NCBI RefSeq assembly: GCF_000633455.1
Contig: NZ_AYMG01000001.1
Span: forward strand, 1-64,000
Source of the DNA: Pedobacter jeongneungensis
Lineage (GTDB): Bacteria; Bacteroidota; Bacteroidia; Sphingobacteriales; Sphingobacteriaceae
Reading direction: 5' to 3'
DNA: 64,000 bases
The notes under the pieces are model-generated. The model was not told the origin of the DNA and searched no databases. It was given only the letters and a program-made list of their open reading frames with translations. Position numbers and translations under genes: made by a program. Of the stretch, positions 18,417 through 27,309 are shown in pieces; position 1 is the first letter of the stretch, and each line of letters begins with the position of its first letter.

Positions 18417-20261
18417 ATGAACAATAAATTTATAAAATCGGCTTTAATGGTAATTGCTGTTGGAGCATTGAGCATAACCACTTCCTGTAAAAAATATTTA
18501 GATGTACAATCGCCGTCAACTTCTTCTCCTGATGTTGTTTTCGAAAGTACAGCCAATACCAATGCTGCAGTGATTGCCATTTATAACCGCCTTTGCGGAG
18601 ATAATGGCTACGGAAGCCGTATCTCTACCTTATTTGGTTTAACTGCTGATGATTTTAAAACTTCGGGGAGTTATAGTTCTTCTGACCGTAGGGGAATCAG
18701 CATGTATGGTGCAAGTTCTGACAATACCGACCTGATCAATCCATTTTTACAACTCTATTCAGGTGTAGAACGTGCAAATATCTGTATTAAATATATTCCG
18801 ATCTCTAAGCTTTATACCAGCGGTTCTGATGCGGAAAAAGCTACCATGCAGCATTATTATGGTGAGGCACTTACGTTAAGGGCTCAATTTCTATACGAGC
18901 TGATCCGTAACTGGGGAGACGTACCGGCTTCTTTTGTACCAGCGGCAGATGCGGAAACATTATACGGCCCTAATGTAGATCGCAATAAAACTTACGACCA
19001 GATGATTGCAGATTTAAAAATGGCTGAAGACCTTGTTCCATGGAGAAGCGGAATTACCGAATATGGCAGTTTCCGCTACACCAAAGGAGCCATTAAAGGT
19101 TTAAGGGCTAGAATCGCATTGGCAAGGGGAGGTTATTCATTACGTACAGCAAGCCATACCATGGAGCGTAGCGCTGATTATTTAACCTATTATAAAATTG
19201 CTTTTGATGAGTGTCTGGATATTATGAATCACCGTTCGGAACACAATTTGAACCCGGTTTACGAAAATGTATTTAAAAGTCTGCATACCACAACACGTTA
19301 CGATGATGCCCACGAACTGATGTTCGAAGTGGCTGCTTTTGGCGGTAACGCTTCTACCGATAGTAAATTAGGATATTACAACGGGATCCGTTTTAACTCA
19401 GCCTCTACTTTTGGTTCTGGCGGTGGCGGTATGAATGCCATCCCCACTTATTTCTATGAATTTGATGCAACTAAAGATTGCCGCAGGGATGTAACCATCG
19501 GTGTTTTCGAAATTGTAGCATCTTCAAAAAAAATCGTCAATACGTTGTTTAACATGACAGATGGAAAATTCCGTAAATCGTGGACGGCTTTTAACAATTC
19601 TTCCGCGGCGCAAACCTTTGGGGTAAACTGGCCGATGTTACGTTTTTCAGATATCCTTTTAATGTATGCAGAAGCCGATAATGAAATCAATGGTGCACCA
19701 TCAGCAGCTGCAGTTAATGCTTTGCAGGAAGTTCAGAAACGTGCCTATGCTGGCTTCGAAACCCAGATCCCGGTAACACCAATGGATAAAACCGGATTTT
19801 TTAATGCCATCGTTAAAGAGCGTTTATTGGAATTTGGTGGTGAAGGTATCCGTAAATATGATTTAATCCGCTGGAATTTATTGGCAAGCAAATTTGACGA
19901 AACACGTACTAAAATCCGTGCTTTAATTGCCGGAACGGGCGATTACGTAAATGTGCCAAATTATATTTATGCCAAAGAAGGTAACTACTTATTAGGAACC
20001 AGTGTTAATGAAGTGGCCACACTCGACCTGTATGGTGGCGTTCCAAACAATGTGTTTGCTTCACCAGGTTTAAACAACTCAACGGCACCAACAGGTTATA
20101 CCACCAAGAACTGGAGAAAAGCGGTAACCGAAGATAATTCGATAACCAGTACTTCTACAGGCCTCGCTTTTTACTTTGAAGCCAACAAAAAGGAGCTTTT
20201 CCCATATCCAAAAACCACATTGATCGAAAACCCGAGCATGGCTCAAAACTTTGGTTATTAA
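18417..20261 (+). CDS. susD: SusD/RagB-type glycan-binding surface lipoprotein
   Basis: 614 residues, beginning 17 bases after susC. Signal peptide with lipobox ending at Cys24 (SITTSCKK), the usual start of SusD lipoproteins. The N-terminal region (about 45-260) includes the tetratricopeptide-like helices (YGEALTLRAQFLYELIRNWGDVP is the family hallmark) and the C-terminal part ends with the conserved KERLLEFGGEGIRKYDLIRWN and a FPYPKTTLIENP-like tail. It acts at the cell surface as the lid of the SusC channel, holding the glycan. Length is typical (500-620). Confidence 0.93.
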   Translation: MNNKFIKSALMVIAVGALSITTSCKKYLDVQSPSTSSPDVVFESTANTNAAVIAIYNRLCGDNGYGSRISTLFGLTADDFKTSGSYSSSDRRGISMYGASSDNTDLINPFLQLYSGVERANICIKYIPISKLYTSGSDAEKATMQHYYGEALTLRAQFLYELIRNWGDVPASFVPAADAETLYGPNVDRNKTYDQMIADLKMAEDLVPWRSGITEYGSFRYTKGAIKGLRARIALARGGYSLRTASHTMERSADYLTYYKIAFDECLDIMNHRSEHNLNPVYENVFKSLHTTTRYDDAHELMFEVAAFGGNASTDSKLGYYNGIRFNSASTFGSGGGGMNAIPTYFYEFDATKDCRRDVTIGVFEIVASSKKIVNTLFNMTDGKFRKSWTAFNNSSAAQTFGVNWPMLRFSDILLMYAEADNEINGAPSAAAVNALQEVQKRAYAGFETQIPVTPMDKTGFFNAIVKERLLEFGGEGIRKYDLIRWNLLASKFDETRTKIRALIAGTGDYVNVPNYIYAKEGNYLLGTSVNEVATLDLYGGVPNNVFASPGLNNSTAPTGYTTKNWRKAVTEDNSITSTSTGLAFYFEANKKELFPYPKTTLIENPSMAQNFGY

Positions 20262-20280
20262 CGCATTTATATCATAAATT

Positions 20281-21930
20281 ATGAAAAAAATTATAAATCA
20301 AATAGGGCTTAAACTGATCATTTTATCACTAATGGTTGCTGTGGTCTCTTCTTGTAAAAAGGAAGATGACATCCCTACTGACCCTGCCCGGATATTTAAA
20401 CCCAGCGACGTAAAAATTACTGCCGGGGAAACTTCGGCGAAATTAACCTGGACTACGCCTTTAATGTCGACAGGAAAAACCTTTAAATATAGTATTGATT
20501 TTTCTACCGATTCTTTATTTGCAACAGTAAATTACAGCACTACAGCAGATACAGCGGGAGTTACGGTAACTGAAGATAATTTAGCAGTAAGGACAAAATA
20601 TTATGCAAGGGTTAAAGCCAATGCAACCGAAAGTCAGCCTGAATCGAAATACGTAAGGAGCAGTGCTTTCCAGTTAACAGGTATTCAATTGTTTCTACTG
20701 ATCAGGGACAACGAGATTAAAGAAAACAGTATTACCCTGCGTTATACCCCAACAGTTGGCTTAACTTCTATCGTTTTAACACCGGCAACCGGTAATGCTA
20801 TTACTACCACTTTAAGTACGAGTGACGCATCTGGAGGCTTAAAAGCCATTACAGGATTAACGGCAGGAACAAAATATACCGCCGAACTTTTTGCGGGAAC
20901 AAAGAGTAAAGGAATTACCACTTTTACTACCCTTGCGCCTACTACCTACACCGTAAAATTAAACCCTGGTGATGATTTAGCAGCTGCGATTATATCGGCA
21001 GCCAATGGTGCTGTTATTGGTTTAAATCCTGGCACTTACAATATAACTGCTGCAACAACATTTATTACACAAAAAACCATCACCATAAAATCAACCTCAG
21101 GTAATCCGGCAGATACTAAAGTAAACTATAAAGAAATAGATTTAGAGGGAACAGGTTCTGGGGTAACACTATCAGGCATAGAATTCGATGGAACAGCCGG
21201 AGCATCGCTTTATTTCATCAATTTTATCGGTACGCAAGCAGCAAATGGAGCAGCTGCAACCTTTACCAATGTAGTGGTAGATAATTGTATAGCCCATGGT
21301 TCTACAACAGCATTTTTGAGGGGTGACAGAGGTACAGCTGCCCTCGATTTTAAAATAACAGGCATTACAGTGAATAACTCAATTGTATACGATATGGGTG
21401 CAAACGGTTCTTCCGCTTATTACACCTTCCATGTGAACAAAATGCAGTTTAACACCCTAACCATATCGAAATCTACTTTTTATAACTCAGGTCCTGGTTT
21501 AGTTACCGCGAGCACCACTTATGCCGGCGATGTTATTCCTTCAATTTCGATTACTAATTCTACTTTCAACGGTTTTGGTGGAAATGCCAAATATGCTTTG
21601 TTAGATGCAAATGCAAACCCGATCAGCTTTATTATCCAGAATAGTATTTTGGCTAATACGCCAAAATCGGGCACGGTGGTGGCAGCAGCGATTAGAGGAA
21701 CTGGTGCCGGAAGTACATTAAGAATATCAAACAGTAATTACTTTAACTTATTCAGCGCATTAACCGGAGGAACAGCTTTAACTTTTGGTACAGCAACCTT
21801 GGCAAGCAACCAAAGTCTTAATGCAGGCTGGACAGCTACAACCACAGATTTTACACTGCCAGCTGCCTCTCCTTTGAGAAGTGCGGGAAGCACAGGAGGC
21901 CCAATCGGCGACCCTAGGTGGACATATTAA
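20281..21930 (+). CDS. Surface lipoprotein with fibronectin III-like and beta-helix (DUF5123/DUF4957-like) domains
   Basis: 549 residues, 19 bases after susD. Lipobox ends at Cys25 (VVSSCKKED). About 40-130 and 130-215 look like two fibronectin III-like modules (AKLTWTTPLMSTGKTFKYSI). From about 220 a right-handed parallel beta-helix follows, with repeats such as ATTFITQKTITIKSTSGNPA, TFTNVVVDNCIAHGSTTAF and ITNSTFNGFGGN, and a TGGPIGDPRW ending. This matches proteins with DUF4957/DUF5123 found third in pectin loci. It is probably a pectin-binding surface protein, perhaps with lyase-like activity; no catalytic residues were assigned. A terminator follows at 21946. Confidence 0.75.
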   Translation: MKKIINQIGLKLIILSLMVAVVSSCKKEDDIPTDPARIFKPSDVKITAGETSAKLTWTTPLMSTGKTFKYSIDFSTDSLFATVNYSTTADTAGVTVTEDNLAVRTKYYARVKANATESQPESKYVRSSAFQLTGIQLFLLIRDNEIKENSITLRYTPTVGLTSIVLTPATGNAITTTLSTSDASGGLKAITGLTAGTKYTAELFAGTKSKGITTFTTLAPTTYTVKLNPGDDLAAAIISAANGAVIGLNPGTYNITAATTFITQKTITIKSTSGNPADTKVNYKEIDLEGTGSGVTLSGIEFDGTAGASLYFINFIGTQAANGAAATFTNVVVDNCIAHGSTTAFLRGDRGTAALDFKITGITVNNSIVYDMGANGSSAYYTFHVNKMQFNTLTISKSTFYNSGPGLVTASTTYAGDVIPSISITNSTFNGFGGNAKYALLDANANPISFIIQNSILANTPKSGTVVAAAIRGTGAGSTLRISNSNYFNLFSALTGGTALTFGTATLASNQSLNAGWTATTTDFTLPAASPLRSAGSTGGPIGDPRWTY

Positions 21931-21945
21931 TTTTTATTATATCAA

Positions 21946-21972
21946 GGGCAGGTTTTTAATCTGCCCTTTTTT
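21946..21972 (+). terminator. Rho-independent terminator of the susCD operon
   Basis: GGGCAG (21946-21951) pairs with CTGCCC (21961-21966), followed by a run of six T. It ends the susC-susD-lipoprotein transcript. Confidence 0.85.
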
Positions 21973-22003
21973 AATGAAATTTAACTACTAATTAAAAATA
22001 TCA

Positions 22004-22094
22004 TCATTGCGAGGAACGAAGCAATCCTAATGCAACCGCTGGTAGCGATTGTAGTAAGATTGCTTTGTCGGCTGAAAAAGCCTTCTCGCAATGA
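22004..22094. repeat. Palindromic repeat family A, copy 1
   Basis: Imperfect inverted repeat: TCATTGCGAGGAACGAAGCAATC at the left end and an ATTGCTTTGTCGGCTG...CTTCTCGCAATGA right end. Near-copies lie at 23987-24090, 33914-33996, 53933-53982 and 57911-57944. Confidence 0.8.
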
Positions 22095-22161
22095 CGATTC
22101 CCCTCGGACTATCAAATTGCGAAAAATATATTGTCATTGATTTTTACGAAACTTAACCATA

Positions 22162-23184
22162 ATGAGAAGAATATCCTATTTTAAACTGATTACGCTACTC
22201 TTTTTAAATACCTTATCCTTTATTTACGCCAATGCCCAGGACCCTAAGTATCCATCAACTATAACCGTTTCAAAAGATGGCGGCGCAAATTATAAAACCA
22301 TTCAGGAAGCTGTAAATTCGGTAAGGGATTTAGGTGAGAAAGAAGTAAAGATTTATGTTAAAAAGGGCATTTATAAAGAAAAACTGATTATCCCTTCATG
22401 GAAGATCAGAATTTCTATTATTGGGGAGAATCCTGAAAATACCATTATTACTTTCGACGATTATTCAGGGAAGCCAAATCCAGCAGGTAAAGACCAGTTT
22501 GGTAATGCGAAATTCAGCACCTATACTTCTTTTACCGTATTGATACAAGGGAATGATATTCACCTCGAAAATTTAACCATCATCAATTCAGCCGGCCGTG
22601 TTGGCCAGGCTGTTGCGCTGCACGTAGAAGGTGATCGCTTTATAGCAAAAAACTGCAGGTTTTTGGGCAATCAGGATACGCTTTATGCTGCTATCGAAAA
22701 TAGCCGTCAATATTATCAAAACTGCTATATAGAGGGTACAACCGATTTTATTTTTGGCAAAGCCACCGTTGTTTTTCAGGATTGTACGATCAAAAGTTTA
22801 AGTGACTCATATATTACAGCAGCTTCTACTTCTGCGCAACAGAAATTTGGATTTGTTTTTCTAACTTGTAAGCTCATTGCAGATACTGCTGTAAAGAAAG
22901 CTTATTTAGGCAGACCATGGCGACCTTATGCAAAAACGGTATTCTTAAACTGTGATTTAGGCAAACACATTTTACCCGAGGGCTGGAATGCCTGGAAAGG
23001 CGACAAGATGTTTCCTGATAAAGAGTTAACGGTTTTTTATGCGGAATATAAAAATAAAGGTGCCGGGGCATCGCCCGGAGCAAGATTACCCTGGACGAAA
23101 AAGCTCACAGATAAAGAGGCTAAAAATTATACTTTAAAAAATATATTGAGTGGATCGGATCAATGGAATCCAATTACAAATTAA
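22162..23184 (+). CDS. Pectin methylesterase, CE8
   Basis: 340 residues with a signal peptide (MRRISYFKLITLLFLNTLSFIYANAQ). It removes methyl groups from homogalacturonan in the periplasm or outside. Catalytic CE8 signatures: GQAVAL, CRFLGNQDTLY (QDTL with the acid/base Asp), CYIEGTTDFIFG (DFIFG nucleophile Asp) and YLGRPWRPYAK (Arg). The TIQEAVNS N-terminal motif is normal. Length and layout match bacterial pectinesterases. Start ATG 22162. Four bases separate its stop from the next gene's start, so it forms an operon with the acetylesterase. A paralogue is at 39089-40045. It sits after a terminator, so it should have its own promoter. Confidence 0.93.
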   Translation: MRRISYFKLITLLFLNTLSFIYANAQDPKYPSTITVSKDGGANYKTIQEAVNSVRDLGEKEVKIYVKKGIYKEKLIIPSWKIRISIIGENPENTIITFDDYSGKPNPAGKDQFGNAKFSTYTSFTVLIQGNDIHLENLTIINSAGRVGQAVALHVEGDRFIAKNCRFLGNQDTLYAAIENSRQYYQNCYIEGTTDFIFGKATVVFQDCTIKSLSDSYITAASTSAQQKFGFVFLTCKLIADTAVKKAYLGRPWRPYAKTVFLNCDLGKHILPEGWNAWKGDKMFPDKELTVFYAEYKNKGAGASPGARLPWTKKLTDKEAKNYTLKNILSGSDQWNPITN

Positions 23185-23188
23185 TAAA

Positions 23189-23929
23189 ATGAAAACGAAT
23201 TTCCTTAAGATTTTTGCGGCAGGTACCTTAGCCGTTCTATTCTCTTTTACTTTTGTTCAAAAGAAAACAAAGCTGTACATCATCGGCGATTCTACCGCGG
23301 CCAATAAAGAAGAAAAAGCTTATCCGGAAACGGGTTGGGGCATGGCATTGCAATCTTTTTTTAAACCTGATGTTACGGTTGATAACCGGGCTTTAAATGG
23401 GAGGAGTACCAAATCGTTCAGGGCCGAAAAACGTTGGGACCCAATATTGGCGCAACTAAACCCAGGTGATTATGTTTTTATAGAATTCGGACATAATGAT
23501 GAAAAAGTTGATAAACCTACAGTCGGTGTTTCTTTAGCTGATTTTAAGATCAATCTGGTGAATTATGTAAAAGAAACCCGTAGCAAAAAAGCTTTTCCGG
23601 TTTTACTCACGCCAATTTCCCGCAGAAGTTTCAAAAATGGGGTGTTAATAGATTCCCATGGCGATTATCCCAGAATTACCCGTCAGGTGGCCGATTCGTT
23701 AAATGTACCCTTAATTGATATGCTGGCTAAAACAGAAAGTTTATTGACCCGTTTGGGAGATGAGCCTTCAATTAAATTATTCAACCATGTTGATTCTGGA
23801 AATGTAAATTATCCAAAAGGCAAAAAAGACGATACGCATTTAAGCCCGGAGGGTGCTAAACAGGTAGCAGAATTGGTTGTGAAAGGGATTAAGGAGTTGA
23901 AGTTGAGTTTAGCGAAGAGTTTGAAGTAA
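23189..23929 (+). CDS. Rhamnogalacturonan acetylesterase-type SGNH hydrolase, CE12-like
   Basis: 246 residues from ATG 23189 (4 bases after the pectinesterase stop; the frame is open from 23150). A hydrophobic N-terminus (FLKIFAAGTLAVLFSFTFV) is a signal peptide or anchor. SGNH blocks: IIGDSTAANK (Ser), ALNGRSTKSF (Gly), IEFGHNDEK (Asn) and DDTHLSPEGA (Asp, His). It should cleave acetyl groups from rhamnogalacturonan or homogalacturonan. Similarity to the second copy at 42128-42919 is clear in all four blocks. Substrate specificity is inferred from the locus. Confidence 0.88.
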   Translation: MKTNFLKIFAAGTLAVLFSFTFVQKKTKLYIIGDSTAANKEEKAYPETGWGMALQSFFKPDVTVDNRALNGRSTKSFRAEKRWDPILAQLNPGDYVFIEFGHNDEKVDKPTVGVSLADFKINLVNYVKETRSKKAFPVLLTPISRRSFKNGVLIDSHGDYPRITRQVADSLNVPLIDMLAKTESLLTRLGDEPSIKLFNHVDSGNVNYPKGKKDDTHLSPEGAKQVAELVVKGIKELKLSLAKSLK

Positions 23930-23973
23930 TCCAATCTCAAGGTTGGTGAGCCACCAACCTTGAGATTGGATTA
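23927..23973 (+). terminator. Perfect 22-bp hairpin overlapping the acetylesterase stop codon
   Basis: TAATCCAATCTCAAGG... is mirrored perfectly over 22 bases around a three-base AGC loop. The stop codon TAA 23927-23929 is the beginning of the left arm. The structure is much longer than a typical terminator and lacks a T run directly after it, so it could act as a bidirectional terminator or a protein-binding site. It also separates the plus-strand genes from the convergent minus-strand operon. Confidence 0.6.
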
Positions 23974-23986
23974 TTTATAAAAAAAA

Positions 23987-24090
23987 TCGTCATTGCGAGA
24001 AGGCTTTTTCAGCCGACGAAGCAATCTCCCTAGAACTGATGATTAATTCTTCGTTTAAGATTGCTTCGTCGTTCCTTCTCGCAATGACGA
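23987..24090. repeat. Palindromic repeat family A, copy 2
   Basis: TCGTCATTGCGAGAAGGC at the left end mirrors GTTCCTTCTCGCAATGACGA at the right end. It lies between the convergent acetylesterase and gapN genes. Confidence 0.8.
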
Positions 24091-24111
24091 TATATACTAA
24101 TTAGTTAGCGA

Positions 24112-25737
24112 CTAGAAAATATACTTCGTACTTAAAAAGTTCGAATCATCTCCCCTCACAATTTCATTCAGTAACTTTTTGTTATCCTCTGTAAATTTAG
24201 TAGCTACTAAAGAGCGGATCGAGAATGAACGCAAAGCATCCACTACAGAAAGCGTTCCTTCGGCACTGTCTTTACGACCGGTGAAAGGGAATACATCCGG
24301 TCCACGCTGACATTGGCAATTGATATTTACACGACTTACCTGGTTAACCAAAGGATCGATCAGTGAAGAAATTACCGCAGCGTTGTTGCTGAAAATACTT
24401 ACCTGCTGGCCGTGTGGCGAACCGATTAAATATTCAATTGGTTCTTCCAGGTCATCAAAAGGTACAACCGGAACAATCGGACCGAACTGCTCTTCGCGGT
24501 ACAGTTTCATGTTGCTGTTTACCGGATACACAATGGCAGGATAAACAAAAGTTTCTAAGGTTTGTCCGCCATTTTTGTTCACCACTTTTGCCCCGTGTGA
24601 AACCGCATCATCAATACATTCTTTTAAATATTCTGGTTTATTCAGCTCAGGCAATGGTGTAAGGTTTACGCCCTTTTCCCATGGCATACCGAATTTCAGT
24701 TTTTCTACTTCTGCAGATAAACGTTTTAAAAATTCCTGTGCCAGACTTCGGTGTACATAAACGATTTTAATCGCGGTACAACGTTGTCCGTTAAAAGAAA
24801 GTGAACCTAAAACAGTTTCAGAAACGGCTAAGTCCAGGTCGGCATCTTTGGTGATGATGGCTGCATTTTTGGCATCCAAACCTAAAATTGCCCTTAAACG
24901 GTTTACTTTAGGGTGCAGCTTTTTTAATTCGTTAGCTACTTTACTCGAACCGATTAAGGTAAGCACATTGATTTTTCCTGATTTCATCAATCCAGGAACA
25001 ATGGTATTGCCACGGCCGTAAATCGTATTCACTACACCTTTAGGAAAACTAGAACGGAAAGCTTCCAACAAAGGGTAATGTAATAAAGTACCATGTTTAG
25101 GTGGTTTGAATAAAAGCGTGTTGCCCATAATCAAAGCCGGGATCAGCGTAGTAAAAGTCTCATTTAAAGGATAATTAAACGGGCCCATACAAAGTACCAC
25201 CCCAAGCGGAGAACGGCGCACCTGGGCTACAATTCCCTGCTCTATTTCGAAACGTGATGACTGTCTGTCAATATCTTTCAATGCATCAATGGTCGCGTAG
25301 ATATATTCAACTGTACGGTCGAACTCTTTTATTGAATCGGCATAAGATTTTCCGATTTCCCACATAATGAGTTTAGCAACAATTTCTTTTTGCTCAACCA
25401 TTTTATGGGTAAAGTTTTCTACACAGGCAATGCGGTCGGCAACGCTCATGGTTGGCCACTGCCCGCGACCGTTGTCATAAGCGGCTACGCCGGCATCCAA
25501 AGCTTCTGTCGACTCTTTTTCTGTACATACCGGAAAACTACCGATACGCTTTCGTTTCAAACCCTCAGGGGTTTTTACGCATACTGGAGAAAACACTTCA
25601 TTAAACGGTCCGTTCCATGGTTTCATCTCTCCGTTTGATAGAAACTCCTTTTGATTGATTTCTTCCGTGAGCCTAAATTCATCTGGAATCTGGCTCTCTT
25701 CAACGAAAATACTTTCGAGGTTTAGCGTTGTACTCAA
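24112..25737 (-). CDS. gapN: NADP-dependent non-phosphorylating glyceraldehyde-3-phosphate dehydrogenase (GapN type)
   Basis: 541 residues, an aldehyde-dehydrogenase-superfamily enzyme. The catalytic cysteine sits in SFNGQRCTAIKIV at about residue 319, the GapN signature, with MGPFNYPLNETFTTLIPA for cofactor binding at about 192. An N-terminal part (about 1-60) is longer than in ordinary ALDHs. It oxidises glyceraldehyde-3-phosphate to 3-phosphoglycerate and makes NADPH. In this locus, glyceraldehyde-3-phosphate is a product of the KDPG aldolase step, so the gene completes a branch from galacturonate. It could also act on another aldehyde. It follows the transporter gene by 111 bases on the same strand. 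Confidence 0.82.
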   Translation of the reverse strand: MSTTLNLESIFVEESQIPDEFRLTEEINQKEFLSNGEMKPWNGPFNEVFSPVCVKTPEGLKRKRIGSFPVCTEKESTEALDAGVAAYDNGRGQWPTMSVADRIACVENFTHKMVEQKEIVAKLIMWEIGKSYADSIKEFDRTVEYIYATIDALKDIDRQSSRFEIEQGIVAQVRRSPLGVVLCMGPFNYPLNETFTTLIPALIMGNTLLFKPPKHGTLLHYPLLEAFRSSFPKGVVNTIYGRGNTIVPGLMKSGKINVLTLIGSSKVANELKKLHPKVNRLRAILGLDAKNAAIITKDADLDLAVSETVLGSLSFNGQRCTAIKIVYVHRSLAQEFLKRLSAEVEKLKFGMPWEKGVNLTPLPELNKPEYLKECIDDAVSHGAKVVNKNGGQTLETFVYPAIVYPVNSNMKLYREEQFGPIVPVVPFDDLEEPIEYLIGSPHGQQVSIFSNNAAVISSLIDPLVNQVSRVNINCQCQRGPDVFPFTGRKDSAEGTLSVVDALRSFSIRSLVATKFTEDNKKLLNEIVRGDDSNFLSTKYIF

Positions 25738-25848
25738 TTTTAAGTTGTTGTTAGGGTTAAATTAATGTTAAATCTATCGTTTAAGTATAGATTCGTTTGT
25801 ATAAAAAAGCTGATGGTCCAGAAAACTTTCCTTACATCAGCCTCTGGT

Positions 25849-27288
25849 TTATTTTAATTCGATTACTTTATATTTTGGCACTAAGGATTTCATTACTGTC
25901 CAGCCGATTAAATAACACACCGCACAGATGGAAAAAATAATGAAATAACCGGCTTCCTCACCTTTAAAACCCATAAAAACAATCTCGTTTTTGCCCGTAT
26001 AATCGAACAGCAAACCAGAGCCTTTATTGATGATGAAAGAGCCTAAGCCACCCGCCATACCACCAATACCGGTGATGGTTGCAATGGCTTTTTTAGGGAA
26101 CATATCGCCTACGGTAGAAAATATATTTGCCGACCATGCCTGGTGGGCTGCACCTGCAATACCGATAATGATTACCGGAATCCAATAGGTAATGTGGCCT
26201 AAAGGTTGTGCGGCCAAAGCCAATAGCGGGAAAAATGCAAAAATCAACATGGCCCTCATTCTACCTTCGTAAGGGTTCATGCCTTTTTTATCAACGAAAT
26301 AAGTGGGCAACCATCCTCCGATAATCGAAAGCAGGGTAATCATGTAAAGCACAAATAAAGGAAGCGCACTTTGAGTAGAATCCATTCCGTAAACCGATTT
26401 CAGGTAGGCTGGAGTCCAGAATAAAAAGAACCACCACACCCCATCGGTCATAAATTTACCAAAGGCGAAAGCCCAGGTCTGTTTGTATTTAAAGCAATCG
26501 ATAAACGAAACTTTTTCTTTGGTTTCTTCAACGTAATCGGCTAATTTCCGGTCGTTGATTACATCCTGCTGGATATAGGCCAGTTCTTCAGGACTAACCC
26601 GTTTGTGCAGCTCTGGTTTGTTGTACACAAAAACCCATAAGCCCATCCACACAAAACCCAGGGCACCGATAATGATGAACGACATTTCCCAGCCATAAGC
26701 TTTGGCGATAAAGGGAATGGTAATGGGAGCAGCCAATGCACCCACCGTAGCACCTGCGTTGAAAATACTGGTTGCAAATGCCCTGTCCTTTTTAGGGAAA
26801 TACTCAGCAGTGGCTTTAATTGCTGCAGGGAAGTTTCCGGCCTCTCCAACAGCCAATACGAATCGGGCAAAAATAAAGAGCGTAACACTTACTGAAACCA
26901 CCAAACCTGTATCATTAACACGGGCAATAATTTCTTTAGCGCCTTCAAAACCTACAAACCAGTTTCCATTAACAATACCTGCAGTGGCGATACCACAGAA
27001 AGCATGTAAACAGGCTCCAACAGACCAAACACCAATGGCCCATAAAAAGCCCTTTTTAGTATCCAGTTTATCAACTAAACGACCTGCAAAAAGCATCGAT
27101 ATGGCATAAAAAATAGAGAACAGGGCCGTTATATTTCCATAGTCGTTATTATCCCAATGAAATTCCGGTTTAATAAAATCTGTCCAGGTTAAAGAAAGGA
27201 CCTGTCTATCTAAATAATTTATCGTAGTGGCTAAGAATAACAGCAAACAGATGGTCCATCTATATTTGCTTGTTTTGGGTTGGTTCAT
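25849..27288 (-). CDS. exuT: Hexuronate MFS transporter (ExuT-like)
   Basis: 479 residues with about 12 hydrophobic segments. The anion:cation symporter (ACS) family hallmark INYLDRQVLS is at about 23-32, with FAGRLVDKLDTKKGF (A-motif) at about 62-76 and AVGEAGNFPAAIKATAEYFPKKDRA in the middle. A loop of about 35 residues near 95-130 (ATAGIVNGNWFVGFEGAKEII) is longer than usual in ExuT. The genes upstream in the operon (aldolase, kinase, isomerase) and the surrounding pectin enzymes point to uptake of galacturonate/glucuronate from the periplasm into the cytoplasm. Start ATG 27288, 21 bases after the aldolase stop. Confidence 0.88.
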   Translation of the reverse strand: MNQPKTSKYRWTICLLLFLATTINYLDRQVLSLTWTDFIKPEFHWDNNDYGNITALFSIFYAISMLFAGRLVDKLDTKKGFLWAIGVWSVGACLHAFCGIATAGIVNGNWFVGFEGAKEIIARVNDTGLVVSVSVTLFIFARFVLAVGEAGNFPAAIKATAEYFPKKDRAFATSIFNAGATVGALAAPITIPFIAKAYGWEMSFIIIGALGFVWMGLWVFVYNKPELHKRVSPEELAYIQQDVINDRKLADYVEETKEKVSFIDCFKYKQTWAFAFGKFMTDGVWWFFLFWTPAYLKSVYGMDSTQSALPLFVLYMITLLSIIGGWLPTYFVDKKGMNPYEGRMRAMLIFAFFPLLALAAQPLGHITYWIPVIIIGIAGAAHQAWSANIFSTVGDMFPKKAIATITGIGGMAGGLGSFIINKGSGLLFDYTGKNEIVFMGFKGEEAGYFIIFSICAVCYLIGWTVMKSLVPKYKVIELK

Positions 27289-27309
27289 TTGGTTAGGTTT
27301 GTTAAATTT

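Noticed and set aside
26702..27109. A 135-residue open frame opposite to the hexuronate transporter
   Set aside because: Proline/alanine/lysine-rich shadow of the transporter gene with no signature.
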